From: UBA3700 sp963592135
GTDB taxonomy: Bacteria > Bacillota > Clostridia > Christensenellales > UBA3700
Length of the DNA stretch: 29,384 nucleotides
Direction: 5' to 3'
NCBI GenBank assembly: GCA_963592135.1
Contig: CAVAVP010000022.1
Span: 1 to 29,384 of the forward strand
The translations under genes were made by a program, and so were the position numbers. Positions 7,074 to 15,134 of this stretch are shown piece by piece. Each line of letters starts with the position of its first letter. The stretch's first letter is position 1. Under the pieces are notes generated by a model. That model saw only the letters and a list, made by a program, of their open reading frames with translations. It was not told the DNA's origin and ran no database searches.

Positions 7074-8808
7074 AAAAGCCATATTATATAGCGCTAAAGA
7101 ACCTGATGAAGTTCGCTTTGGAAAGTTTTTAGAATTCTTAAAAAACAAGTATTCTGAAGATATTCAACTTGAATGGGTAAAAGACGACTCTTTTAAAAAT
7201 GGTTTTAAGTTGGTGGTAGGTGCTGATGTTTATAACTGGAGTACAAGCGGACTTGTTAAGCAATTACAAGAGAAAATCTTAAATATAGGTAAATCTAATT
7301 CTAAAGATGTTGTTCCTCTTTTACAAGAAACTATTCAAAACTGGACTCCAAAAGTTTTAGCAGAAGAAGTTGGCACAGTCTTAAGCGTTGGAGACGGAAT
7401 TGCAACAGTAAGTGGCCTAGATAACGCAACTTATGGTGAAATATTAATATTTTCATCAGGTATACGTGGAATGGTTCAAGATTTAAAAGAAAATAGTATT
7501 GGTTGTATTTTATTTGGCAATGATCAAGAAATAGTTGAGGGAAGTACAGTAAAAAGAACAGGAAAAACAGCAGGTGTTCCTGTTGGCGAAGACCTTATAG
7601 GAAGAGTTGTTGACGCACTTGGTTCTCCAATAGATGGTAAAGGAGATATAAAAGCTACCGGATATAATCCTATTGAATCACCAGCTCCAGGTATTATAGA
7701 TAGACAGCCAGTAAATAAGCCTATGGAAACAGGTCTTTTAGCTATTGACTCAATGTTTCCAATAGGAAGAGGACAACGTGAACTTATAATTGGTGATAGA
7801 CAAACAGGAAAAACAGCTATTGCTTTAGATACAATATTAAATCAAAAAGGCAAAAATGTTATTTGTATATATGTAGCTATTGGCCAAAAAGCAAGTTCTA
7901 TAGCTCAATTGGTAGAAGTTTTAAGAAAAAATGATGCATTAAAATATTCTATTGTAGTGTGTGCAAGTGCAAGCGATACAGCACCGCTTCAATACATTGC
8001 ACCATACTCAGGATGTGCAATTGGTGAATATTTTATGAATAAAGGTAAGGATGTACTTATTGTTTATGATGATTTATCTAAACATGCTGTAGCATATCGT
8101 GCACTTTCATTACTGTTAGAAAGATCACCAGGTCGTGAAGCATATCCTGGAGATGTTTTCTATTTACACTCACGTTTGCTTGAAAGAGCAGCTCATTTGT
8201 CTGATGCAAAGGGTGGTGGTAGTATGACAGCGCTTCCAATTGTTGAAACGCAAGCAGGAGATGTTTCTGCCTATATTCCAACAAATATAATTTCTATTAC
8301 AGATGGACAAATATTTCTAGAAAGTGACTTATTCTTTGAGGGACAAAGGCCTGCAGTAAATGTTGGTATTTCAGTATCACGTGTAGGTGGAGATGCTCAA
8401 ACAAAGGCTATGAAAAAAGCAGCAGGAGCTATCCGTTTGGATCTTGCTCAATACAGAGAAATGGAAGTGTTTACTCAATTCTCAAGTGAACTTGATGATG
8501 TAACAAGAAGTCAACTACAATATGGTATGGGACTTATGTATTTATTAAGACAAGAGCAGTATCATCCAATGAGTCAACATGAACAAGTAATCACATTAGT
8601 TGCTTCGCTTAATCATATTATGCAAACTATTCCAATTAAAGAAATTAATAATTTTAAGAAAGAATTAATTAAATTTATAGAAAGAAATGCATCACATGTA
8701 TGTCAAGAAATAGACCAATTAGGATTACTTGCAGATGATATGAAACAAGAAATTTTAAAATTATCTAAAGAATTTTTAAATTCTTATAAGGAAAGAAAAG
8801 AATACTAA
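7048..8808 (+). CDS. atpA: ATP synthase F1 subunit alpha with fused delta C-terminal domain
   Basis: The 586 aa make two parts. Residues about 84-586 are a complete alpha subunit: N-terminal helix (VVPLLQETIQNW), crown beta-barrel from EEVGTVLSVGDGI, P-loop GDRQTGKT (249-256) and arginine finger Arg445 in SVSRVGG. Residues about 10-80 precede the normal alpha start and resemble the C-terminal domain of the delta subunit, especially DDSFKNGFKLVVGADVYNWS (46-65), which lines up with the family pattern D-x-S-x-x-GG-x-x-x-x-x-G-D-x-x-x-D-G-S. No atpH gene lies between atpF and atpA, where it normally sits. The start at 7048 has AGGAG at 7033-7037; an in-frame GTG at 7024 lacks such a site. It overlaps atpF by 26 bases. 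Alpha assignment is certain; the delta part rests on pattern and position. Confidence 0.95.
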   Translation: MVRKTKINKKAILYSAKEPDEVRFGKFLEFLKNKYSEDIQLEWVKDDSFKNGFKLVVGADVYNWSTSGLVKQLQEKILNIGKSNSKDVVPLLQETIQNWTPKVLAEEVGTVLSVGDGIATVSGLDNATYGEILIFSSGIRGMVQDLKENSIGCILFGNDQEIVEGSTVKRTGKTAGVPVGEDLIGRVVDALGSPIDGKGDIKATGYNPIESPAPGIIDRQPVNKPMETGLLAIDSMFPIGRGQRELIIGDRQTGKTAIALDTILNQKGKNVICIYVAIGQKASSIAQLVEVLRKNDALKYSIVVCASASDTAPLQYIAPYSGCAIGEYFMNKGKDVLIVYDDLSKHAVAYRALSLLLERSPGREAYPGDVFYLHSRLLERAAHLSDAKGGGSMTALPIVETQAGDVSAYIPTNIISITDGQIFLESDLFFEGQRPAVNVGISVSRVGGDAQTKAMKKAAGAIRLDLAQYREMEVFTQFSSELDDVTRSQLQYGMGLMYLLRQEQYHPMSQHEQVITLVASLNHIMQTIPIKEINNFKKELIKFIERNASHVCQEIDQLGLLADDMKQEILKLSKEFLNSYKERKEY

Positions 8809-8821
8809 GGCATAAAAAATT

Positions 8822-9730
8822 ATGGCAAATACCAAGGAAATTAAAAAAAGAATAAATAGCGTAATGGATACCCAAAAAATAACCAAAGCTATGTATTTAA
8901 TAGCCTCAACAAAGATGAGAAAGGCGAAAAATGAACTTGATAAAACAAGGCCATATTTTGGTGCTTTAAAAAGCGAAATAAAAAGAATTTTTAGAACGGT
9001 TAAGGATCTTGAAAGTAAATATTTCTACCCAGTAGATGGTAGCCATATACCAGAAGGTACTTATGGTATGTTAGTTATTACTGCAGATAAAGGACTTGCA
9101 GGTGCATATAACCAAAACGTTATAAAGGAAGCACAGAAACTTTTAAATGAACATCCTGATATGGAATTATTTGTAGTTGGAGAATATGGTCGTCATGCAT
9201 TTGTACAAAGACATATTCCAATTGAAAAAAGTTTTTTATATACAGCTCAAAATCCAACAATGCAACGTGCAAGAGAAATAAGTTCGCTTCTTTTAAGTAA
9301 GTTTGACTCTGGAGAATTAAAAAAGATCTTTATTGTTTATACTGACTTAAAAAATGGATTGGTAGCGGAGGCAACATCAACTCGTTTACTTCCATTCCAT
9401 CGTCAATATTTTGAAACTGTACCAAGAGAAAAGGAAGTAACAACCCCATTTGAATTTTCTCCATCCATAGGTGCTGTTTTAGATAATGTTATGTCAAGTT
9501 ACGTATCAGGATTTATATATAGTGCGCTTGTAGATAGTTTTTGCAGTGAGCAAAATGCAAGAATGACAGCCATGAATGCTGCAAATGAAAATGCAGAAAA
9601 ATTATTGGATAAATTATCTATTCAATACAATCGAGTAAGACAAGCTGCAATTACTCAAGAAATAACAGAGGTTACATCAGGGGCAAAAGCGCAAAAAAGA
9701 AAACATGTTAAGGAGGCATCAGGTTCATGA
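8822..9730 (+). CDS. atpG: ATP synthase F1 subunit gamma
   Basis: Central rotor shaft of F1. The 302 aa start with the signature TKEIKKRINSVMDTQKITKAM followed by ASTKMRKAK, forming the first shaft helix. They end with the partner helix NRVRQAAITQEITEVTSGA (about 270-288). About 14 further residues (KAQKRKHVKEASGS) extend past the usual end, a basic tail of unknown use. The middle Rossmann-like domain contains GMLVITADKGLAGAYN (about 81-96), typical of the family. It lies 13 bases after atpA, with a weak ribosome site, and overlaps atpD by four bases (ATGA at 9727-9730), so the two are translationally coupled. Confidence 0.96.
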   Translation: MANTKEIKKRINSVMDTQKITKAMYLIASTKMRKAKNELDKTRPYFGALKSEIKRIFRTVKDLESKYFYPVDGSHIPEGTYGMLVITADKGLAGAYNQNVIKEAQKLLNEHPDMELFVVGEYGRHAFVQRHIPIEKSFLYTAQNPTMQRAREISSLLLSKFDSGELKKIFIVYTDLKNGLVAEATSTRLLPFHRQYFETVPREKEVTTPFEFSPSIGAVLDNVMSSYVSGFIYSALVDSFCSEQNARMTAMNAANENAEKLLDKLSIQYNRVRQAAITQEITEVTSGAKAQKRKHVKEASGS

Positions 9731-11133
9731 ATATAGGAAAAATTGTACAAATATCAGGACCAGTTGTAGATGTTTATTTTGAACAGGGAAAACTTCCTAA
9801 AATAAAAGAGTCTTTATCAGTTAATGTTAACGGAAAAGATAGAGTGATGGAAGTTGCTCAACATATTGGAAATAATACAGTTCGTTGTGTCATGCTTGGA
9901 GAAAGCGAAGATTTGTATCGTGGAATAGATGTAAAAGCAGAAGGTAAGGGAATTCAAGTTCCTGTTGGAAATTGTACACTTGGTAGAATGTTTAATGTTT
10001 TAGGAGAACCAATAGATGGTGGTGAAAAAATTCCAGAAACAGAAAAACGTTGGGAAATTCATAGAAAAGCCCCAAATTTTGAAGATCAACGTCCTGTGGT
10101 TGAAATATTAGAAACAGGAATTAAAGTTATAGATTTACTTGAGCCATATCCAAAGGGAGGCAAAATTGGCTTATTTGGAGGTGCTGGTGTAGGTAAGACG
10201 GTTCTTATTCAGGAATTAATTCATAATGTTGCTATGCAACATAGTGGATATTCAATATTCACTGGCGTTGGAGAGCGTAGTAGAGAAGGAAATGATCTTT
10301 GGTCAGAAATGAAAGAGAGTGGTGTTATAAATAAAACAGCGTTAGTTTTCGGTCAAATGAACGAATCTCCTGGTGTTCGTATGAGAGTAGCCCTATCTGG
10401 ACTTACAATGGCTGAATATTTTAGAGATGAAGAAAATAAAGATGTTTTGTTGTTTATAGATAATATTTTCCGTTTTGTTCAAGCAGGCAGCGAAGTTTCA
10501 ACATTGCTTGGTCGTATGTCATCAGCAGTTGGATATCAACCAACACTTGCAAGTGAAATGGGTGCTCTTCAAGAGAGAATAACTTCAACTAAAAATGGAT
10601 CTGTAACGTCAGTCCAAGCAGTATATGTTCCGGCTGATGATTTAACTGACCCAGCACCAGCAACTACATTCTCACACTTAGATGCAACAACCGTTTTAAG
10701 TCGTAAGATTGCTGAGCAAGGTATTTATCCAGCAGTTGATCCGCTATCTTCCACATCACGTATTTTGGAAGCAGATATAGTAGGAGAGGAACACTATCAA
10801 ATTGCTCGTAAGGTTCAAGAGATTTTACAAAAATATAATGAACTTCAAGATATTATTGCAATATTAGGTATGGATGAATTAAGTGATGAGGATAAACTTA
10901 CTGTAAATCGTGCAAGAAAGATGCAAAGATTCCTTGCTCAACCTTTTAATGTAGCAGAAAAATTTACTGGAATTAAGGGTGTTTATGTTCCTTTGAAGGA
11001 AACGTTAAGGGGATTTAAAGCAATTTTAGATGGAAGTATGGATGGTTATCCAGAAGTAGCTTTTTATAATGTAGGCACAATAGATGAAGTAATTGAAAAG
11101 GCTAAGAAATTAAAAGAGGATATGAATGTCTGA
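9727..11133 (+). CDS. atpD: ATP synthase F1 subunit beta
   Basis: Catalytic subunit of 468 aa. The P-loop is GGAGVGKT (151-158, Lys157), the catalytic glutamate is Glu183 in GVGERSREGND, and LLFIDNIFRF is the Walker B strand. The torque loop reads DELSDED rather than the common DELSEED, a conservative change. The beta-barrel N-terminus begins GKIVQISGPVVDVYF, as expected. The gene starts inside the atpG stop (ATGA) and ends 8 bases inside atpC, the tight packing typical of this operon. Confidence 0.98.
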   Translation: MNIGKIVQISGPVVDVYFEQGKLPKIKESLSVNVNGKDRVMEVAQHIGNNTVRCVMLGESEDLYRGIDVKAEGKGIQVPVGNCTLGRMFNVLGEPIDGGEKIPETEKRWEIHRKAPNFEDQRPVVEILETGIKVIDLLEPYPKGGKIGLFGGAGVGKTVLIQELIHNVAMQHSGYSIFTGVGERSREGNDLWSEMKESGVINKTALVFGQMNESPGVRMRVALSGLTMAEYFRDEENKDVLLFIDNIFRFVQAGSEVSTLLGRMSSAVGYQPTLASEMGALQERITSTKNGSVTSVQAVYVPADDLTDPAPATTFSHLDATTVLSRKIAEQGIYPAVDPLSSTSRILEADIVGEEHYQIARKVQEILQKYNELQDIIAILGMDELSDEDKLTVNRARKMQRFLAQPFNVAEKFTGIKGVYVPLKETLRGFKAILDGSMDGYPEVAFYNVGTIDEVIEKAKKLKEDMNV

Positions 11134-11539
11134 GTTTAAAGTTTTTATTTTTGCAGCCGATAATGCGTTTTATGAAGGTCCATGTGAGTCATTGGTTATT
11201 CCGACGCTTCAAGGCCAATATGGAATATTGCCAAATCATAGTAATATGATAAGTGCAATAGTGCCAGGGGTAATGAAATATAAACTACCAGGACAAGAAG
11301 ATAAAATTGCCGCCGTATCAGCAGGTCTTGTAAAAATAGAAAATAATGAAGTATTGGTTTTGGTTGATTCTATAGAAAGGCCTGAAGATATTGATGAAAA
11401 TCGTGCAAAAAAGGCGGCAGATGATGCAAAAGAGGCTATGCTTCAAAAGAAAAGTATTATGGAGTATCGTACAGCACAGGCACACCTTGCTAGGGCTGTT
11501 AATAGATTAAAATTAAAAAATCGTCACAATAATTATTAA
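11126..11539 (+). CDS. atpC: ATP synthase F1 subunit epsilon
   Basis: Rotor-associated regulatory subunit of 137 aa. An N-terminal beta-sandwich (1-85) contains the family block VIPTLQGQYGILPNHSNMISAI. A helical hairpin (about 88-137, ENRAKKAADDAKEA then RTAQAHLARAVNRLK) can extend to inhibit ATP hydrolysis. The start overlaps the end of atpD by 8 bases, and AGAGGA at 11115-11120 serves as ribosome site. It is the last gene of the operon; a terminator follows 40 bases later. Confidence 0.95.
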   Translation: MSEFKVFIFAADNAFYEGPCESLVIPTLQGQYGILPNHSNMISAIVPGVMKYKLPGQEDKIAAVSAGLVKIENNEVLVLVDSIERPEDIDENRAKKAADDAKEAMLQKKSIMEYRTAQAHLARAVNRLKLKNRHNNY

Positions 11540-11579
11540 ATTTTTATATTATTTAAATTATTCAATTTTTGTTTTTTAT

Positions 11580-11602
11580 AATTCGTGAAAACGAATTTTT
11601 TT
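11580..11602 (+). terminator. Intrinsic terminator of the atp operon
   Basis: A 7-bp stem, AATTCGT (11580-11586) with ACGAATT (11591-11597), closes a GAAA tetraloop and runs into seven Ts (11596-11602). Confidence 0.8.
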
Positions 11603-11655
11603 ATATTTAACTCGAAATAGTTGAAAAAAAATAAAAAAAAATATTAAAATAGCTC

Positions 11656-11686
11656 TTGACTTAGAGCCAACTCCAAGGTTTACTAT
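11656..11686 (+). promoter_or_regulatory. MerR-type promoter with 19-bp spacer and internal operator
   Basis: TTGACT (11656-11661) and TACTAT (11681-11686) are separated by 19 bases, the over-long spacing that MerR regulators correct by twisting DNA. A dyad lies between them: CTTAGAG (11660-11666), CCAA, CTCCAAG (11671-11677), with one mismatch. This closely resembles known operators of MerR-family redox and aldehyde regulators. The downstream gene is itself a MerR regulator, so autoregulation of the whole operon is expected. Transcription would begin near 11693. Confidence 0.88.
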
Positions 11687-11715
11687 TTATTTGTAAGAAG
11701 CCAATGGAGGTATTT

Positions 11716-12093
11716 ATGACAATAAAAGAAGTAGCTACTCAAGAGAATTTAACACCAGATACTTTACGATATTATGAGAAGGAAGGTTTAATAGGTCCAA
11801 TTGAAAAAACCAAAGGTGGTATTAGAAATTATAATGAAAATGATATTGTTCGTATTAGATTTATTAAGTGTATGAGGGGAGCTGATTTGCCAATAGATGC
11901 TTTAAAAAAATATATTTCATTATATGATATGGGGCCTTCAACTGAAAAAGAAAGAAGAGAAATTCTTGTTAATGAAAGGGAAGTTTTGATTGAAAGATTA
12001 AATAAGATGCATAAAGCGCTAGATAGATTAAATTTAAAAATAAAATTATATGATGAGGGCAAGCTTGAGTATTTGCCAAAAAAGGAGAAGTAA
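11716..12093 (+). CDS. MerR family transcriptional regulator
   Basis: A 125-aa DNA-binding regulator. The N-terminal winged helix-turn-helix carries the family signature TIKEVATQENLTPDTLRYYEKEGLIGP (2-28), with the wing KGGIRNYNENDI and helix VRIRFIKCMRGADLPIDALKKY. A dimerising helix spans about 80-112. There is no C-terminal effector domain and only one cysteine (in the wing-helix region), so the inducer cannot be read off. The start at 11716 is chosen because GGAGG (11706-11710) lies 5 bases before it; the in-frame ATG at 11704 overlaps that very site. It is the first gene of a tight five-gene operon (next start 3 bases downstream) and probably acts on the promoter immediately upstream. 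Confidence 0.93.
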   Translation: MTIKEVATQENLTPDTLRYYEKEGLIGPIEKTKGGIRNYNENDIVRIRFIKCMRGADLPIDALKKYISLYDMGPSTEKERREILVNEREVLIERLNKMHKALDRLNLKIKLYDEGKLEYLPKKEK

Positions 12094-12096
12094 AGT

Positions 12097-12603
12097 ATGA
12101 AAAGTTTAGTAATTTATTTTTCTCATACAGGTGAAAACTATATGGCACATGGTATAGAGAATATAGAAAAGGGAAATACTGAAATCTTTGCAGAATATAT
12201 AAAAGATATAACGGGTGCAGATTTGTTTAAAGTAGAACCTATCGAAAGTTATCCATATAATTACTACAAATGTTGTGATGTAGCAAAAGCTGAACTTATG
12301 GAAAATAAGAGACCTGTAATTAAAAGTATATTAAAAAATATAAAAGATTATGATGTTATTTATATTGGTGGCCCTATTTGGTGGGGCACTTACCCAATGG
12401 CTATATTTACCTGTATAGAAAATTTAGATTTTAAAGGAAAAATTGTAATGCCATTTTCGACACATGAAGGTTCTGGTCTTGGTGATGTAATGAGTGATTT
12501 AACAAAATGCTGTAAAAGTGTAGATATAAGAAAAGGCTTAGGGATTCGTGGATGCATGGTAACAGATAGTAAAAAAGAAATAGAAGGATGGTGTATAAAA
12601 TGA
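12097..12603 (+). CDS. Flavodoxin-like FMN protein
   Basis: A 168-aa electron carrier or NAD(P)H-dependent reductase of the flavodoxin fold. The FMN phosphate loop is SHTGENYM (9-16), the second FMN loop GGPIWWGTYP (91-100) supplies aromatic residues against the isoalloxazine, and the third is STHEGSGLG (121-129). An insertion with the cysteine pair Cys59-Cys60 lies around 50-65, and Cys141-Cys142 form another adjacent pair; these may be redox active but this is not shown. It follows the MerR gene by 3 bases and overlaps the next gene by 4 (ATGA). In MerR-controlled operons such flavodoxins usually accompany quinone, aldehyde or oxidative stress functions. Confidence 0.85.
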   Translation: MKSLVIYFSHTGENYMAHGIENIEKGNTEIFAEYIKDITGADLFKVEPIESYPYNYYKCCDVAKAELMENKRPVIKSILKNIKDYDVIYIGGPIWWGTYPMAIFTCIENLDFKGKIVMPFSTHEGSGLGDVMSDLTKCCKSVDIRKGLGIRGCMVTDSKKEIEGWCIK

Positions 12604-12920
12604 AAAAACAAACAGCAGGAAGAGATGTATTAGGAGATTTAGCGCCAAAATTTGCTCAACTTAATGATGATGTATTGTTTGGTGAGGTATGGTCTAGAGA
12701 AGACAAGTTATCTTTAAGAGATAGATCAATGATTACAATATCAGCTTTAATGGCACAGGGATTATTTCCTCAATTAAAAAGTCATATAAAGATTGGTAAA
12801 GAACATGGAATTACAAAAGAAGAAATGGTAGAAATTGTAACTCAACTTGCATTTTATACTGGCTGGCCTAAAGCTTGGTCAACATTCCCAATAATAGAGG
12901 AAATATATAAAGAGGATTAA
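12600..12920 (+). CDS. Carboxymuconolactone decarboxylase-fold protein
   Basis: A 106-aa all-helical protein of the CMD/AhpD superfamily. The typical core is LSLRDRSMITISALMAQG (37-54), LKSHIKIGKEHGITKEEMVEIVTQLAFYTGWPKA (59-92), with the conserved His62 and the terminal GWP turn. The CxxC of AhpD-type peroxidase adaptors is absent, so a thiol peroxidase role is unlikely; it resembles the gamma-CMD group that often sits beside cupins. The start at 12600 overlaps the flavodoxin stop as ATGA and has AAGGATGG upstream. An ATG at 12588 would put the ribosome site on top of the start codon. The cupin gene starts one base after its stop. The true substrate is unknown. Confidence 0.83.
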   Translation: MKKQTAGRDVLGDLAPKFAQLNDDVLFGEVWSREDKLSLRDRSMITISALMAQGLFPQLKSHIKIGKEHGITKEEMVEIVTQLAFYTGWPKAWSTFPIIEEIYKED

Positions 12921-12921
12921 T

Positions 12922-13344
12922 ATGAATAAAGAAGAATTTGATAAACAAAATATATTTGGAAAAGGTGAGTTTAATAAAAATTATGCTCAATATTTTATAG
13001 GAAACTCATATTTAAATCCATTAACAGACAAAGACAGCCCCATATTTTTAGCAAATGTTACATTTGAGCCAGGATGCAGGAATAATTGGCATATTCATGA
13101 AGCAACAAAAGGCGGTGGCCAAATATTGATTTGCACTGCAGGAGAAGGATGGTATCAAGAAGAAGGAAAAGAAGCAAGAAACTTAAAGGCGGGCGATGTT
13201 GTTGTAATTCCAGCTAATGTAAAACATTGGCACGGGGCTAAAAAAGATTCTTGGTTTTCACATATTGCATTTGAAATTCCGGGTGAAAATTTAAAAAATG
13301 TATGGTGTGAAAAAGTTGATGATAAATATTATGATAATTTATAG
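12922..13344 (+). CDS. Cupin-domain protein
   Basis: A 140-aa single-domain cupin. Motif 1 is at 51-75: Gly51, five residues, His57-x-His59, and Gln67 in the usual acidic or Gln metal-ligand position. Motif 2 is GDVVVIPANVKHWHG (91-105), giving His102 as the fourth probable metal ligand, with His104 nearby. This set of three His and one Gln matches metal-binding cupins found beside carboxymuconolactone-decarboxylase proteins, including oxidoreductase-like and lyase-like members. It is the fourth gene of the MerR operon, one base after the CMD gene and nine before the DXS-like gene. Metal and substrate are not deducible from sequence. Confidence 0.85.
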   Translation: MNKEEFDKQNIFGKGEFNKNYAQYFIGNSYLNPLTDKDSPIFLANVTFEPGCRNNWHIHEATKGGGQILICTAGEGWYQEEGKEARNLKAGDVVVIPANVKHWHGAKKDSWFSHIAFEIPGENLKNVWCEKVDDKYYDNL

Positions 13345-13353
13345 AGGTTTAAT

Positions 13354-15099
13354 ATGTTTTTAGAAAATATAAACGATACAAAAGATATAAAGAAAATAAA
13401 GAAGGAAGATTTACATATACTTGCAGATGAAGTTAGAAAAACTTTAATTAATAAACTAAGTAAAGCAGGAGGTCATAATGGTCCTAATTTGGGAGTAGTA
13501 GAACTTACTATTGCTTTACATTATGTGTTTGATTCCCCAAACGATAAGATTGTTTTTGATGTATCACATCAATGTTATCCTCATAAAATGCTTACAGGAA
13601 GAAAACAAGCATTTATGGATGCAAATCATTTTCATGATGTAACTGGTTATACAAATCCAGAGGAATCTAAACATGATATATTTAAAGTAGGTCATACATC
13701 TACATCTGTATCACTTGCATTAGGATTAGCAGTTGGTAGAGATTTAAATAATAGAAAAGAAAACATAATTGCTCTTATTGGAGATGGTTCTCTATCTGGA
13801 GGTGAAGCGCTAGAGGGGCTAGATTATGCTGGGGAATACAAAAAGAATTTAATTATTGTTGTTAATGATAATGATCAATCAATTGCTGAAAATCATGGTG
13901 GCTTATATAAAACACTAAAGGAATTAAGAGACAGTAATGGCAAGTCAGAAAATAATTTCTTTAAATCACTAGGCCTTGATTATAGATATTTAGAGGATGG
14001 GCATGATGTAGAAAAATTAGTTGATTTATTTGAAAGTGTTAAAGATATAGATCATCCTATTGTTTTGCATATTCATACAATAAAAGGAAAAGGTTTATCT
14101 TATGCGGAGAATAATAGAGAAGCATGGCATGCCGGTGGTCCATTTAATGTAACTGATGGTTCAAGAGAAGTAGAAGCTACAGGTGATGATACTGTTTTTA
14201 GAAGTATAAAGGAACTTTTAGATAATAACAAAAAAGCAATAGTTGTGAATGCAGCGACTCCAATGGTGTGTGGATTTGTTAAAGGCGTAAGAGAAAAATA
14301 TGTAGAGCAAGGCCAATTTATTGATGTAGGTATTGCTGAAGAAAATGCAATGTGTATGGTAAGTGGCATTGCAAGAAATGGTGGAACACCTATATTTATA
14401 ACATATGCTCCATTTTTCCAAAGATCATATGATCAGGTATCTCATGATTTATGTTTAAATGATAATCCTGCAACGTTTATGGTAGTAGGACCTGGTGTAT
14501 ATGGAATGAATGATGATACGCATATTGCTCTTTGTGATATACAAATGTTTGCCCATATCCCAAATTTGATTTATTTAGCACCATCAACAAGAGAAGAATA
14601 TGAGAATGCATTTAAGTTTGCAACAACTCAAAAAGAGCATCCAGTTGGAATAAGGGTTCCATCGATATTTTCAAATATGAGCAAAATAGATGAAACAGAT
14701 TTTTCAAAGCTTGAGAATAAAGTTTATCTAAAAGGTAAAGATATTGCTATTTTTGCAGTAAGCAAGATGGTGGATATAGCAATGGAGGTTGCGAAGAAAA
14801 TAAAAAATGAAAAGGGTTTAGATATTACTGTTATAAATCCATTAGTTTTATCTAGTTTAGATTGTAATCTTCTTGAAAAATTGAAATTAGACCATAAACT
14901 TATTGTGACTATAGAAGATGGGGAATTAATGGGTGGTTATGGTCAAAATATAGCTTCATATTATTCAGATACAAATATATTGGTTAAAAATTTTGGTATA
15001 ACTAAAAAATTCCATTCAGAGTTTGTTGCAGAAAAACTTTTAGACGAAAATGGTATGTCTGTAGATAAACTGTATAATTATATAATTAGCAGGATTTAA
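13354..15099 (+). CDS. DXS-like thiamine-diphosphate enzyme (divergent 1-deoxy-D-xylulose-5-phosphate synthase paralogue)
   Basis: A 581-aa transketolase-superfamily protein, collinear with DXS (about 620 aa). The ThDP motif runs from GDG (143-145) to NDN (171-173). DXS landmarks are kept: His41 in the GGHNGPNLG region, SHQCYPHKMLTGR (71-83), His259, catalytic Glu329 in DVGIAEEN, Tyr351, Arg357 in FFQRSYDQ and His390. By gapless comparison with E. coli DXS, Arg420, which contacts the phosphate of glyceraldehyde 3-phosphate, is replaced by Gly379, and Asp427 by Asn386. A changed acceptor substrate is therefore plausible. It is the last gene of the MerR-flavodoxin-CMD-cupin operon and not in an isoprenoid or thiamine cluster. 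An ordinary DXS remains possible; the family is certain and the reaction is not. Confidence 0.85.
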   Translation: MFLENINDTKDIKKIKKEDLHILADEVRKTLINKLSKAGGHNGPNLGVVELTIALHYVFDSPNDKIVFDVSHQCYPHKMLTGRKQAFMDANHFHDVTGYTNPEESKHDIFKVGHTSTSVSLALGLAVGRDLNNRKENIIALIGDGSLSGGEALEGLDYAGEYKKNLIIVVNDNDQSIAENHGGLYKTLKELRDSNGKSENNFFKSLGLDYRYLEDGHDVEKLVDLFESVKDIDHPIVLHIHTIKGKGLSYAENNREAWHAGGPFNVTDGSREVEATGDDTVFRSIKELLDNNKKAIVVNAATPMVCGFVKGVREKYVEQGQFIDVGIAEENAMCMVSGIARNGGTPIFITYAPFFQRSYDQVSHDLCLNDNPATFMVVGPGVYGMNDDTHIALCDIQMFAHIPNLIYLAPSTREEYENAFKFATTQKEHPVGIRVPSIFSNMSKIDETDFSKLENKVYLKGKDIAIFAVSKMVDIAMEVAKKIKNEKGLDITVINPLVLSSLDCNLLEKLKLDHKLIVTIEDGELMGGYGQNIASYYSDTNILVKNFGITKKFHSEFVAEKLLDENGMSVDKLYNYIISRI

Positions 15100-15100
15100 T

Positions 15101-15132
15101 AAAAAAATATAGGAGGCAAGTGCCTCCTATAT
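15101..15132 (-). terminator. Terminator of galU between convergent genes
   Basis: A perfect stem, ATATAGGAGGC (15107-15117) with GCCTCCTATAT (15122-15132), has a four-base loop. Read on the minus strand it is followed by a run of Ts (the As at 15101-15107), so it is a standard terminator for galU, whose stop is at 15135-15137. On the plus strand the same hairpin lies just after the DXS-like gene, but only AATTAATC follows, so its efficiency in that direction is doubtful. Confidence 0.85.
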
Positions 15133-15134
15133 AA

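Noticed and set aside
12600..12920. AhpD-type alkylhydroperoxidase
   Set aside because: The fold matches the superfamily but the CxxC active site of AhpD is missing.
14100..14369. Minus-strand reading frame inside the DXS-like gene
   Set aside because: No recognisable protein, fully covered by a well-conserved plus-strand gene; the same holds for other antisense frames inside fucI, atpA, clpC, dnaK and dnaJ.
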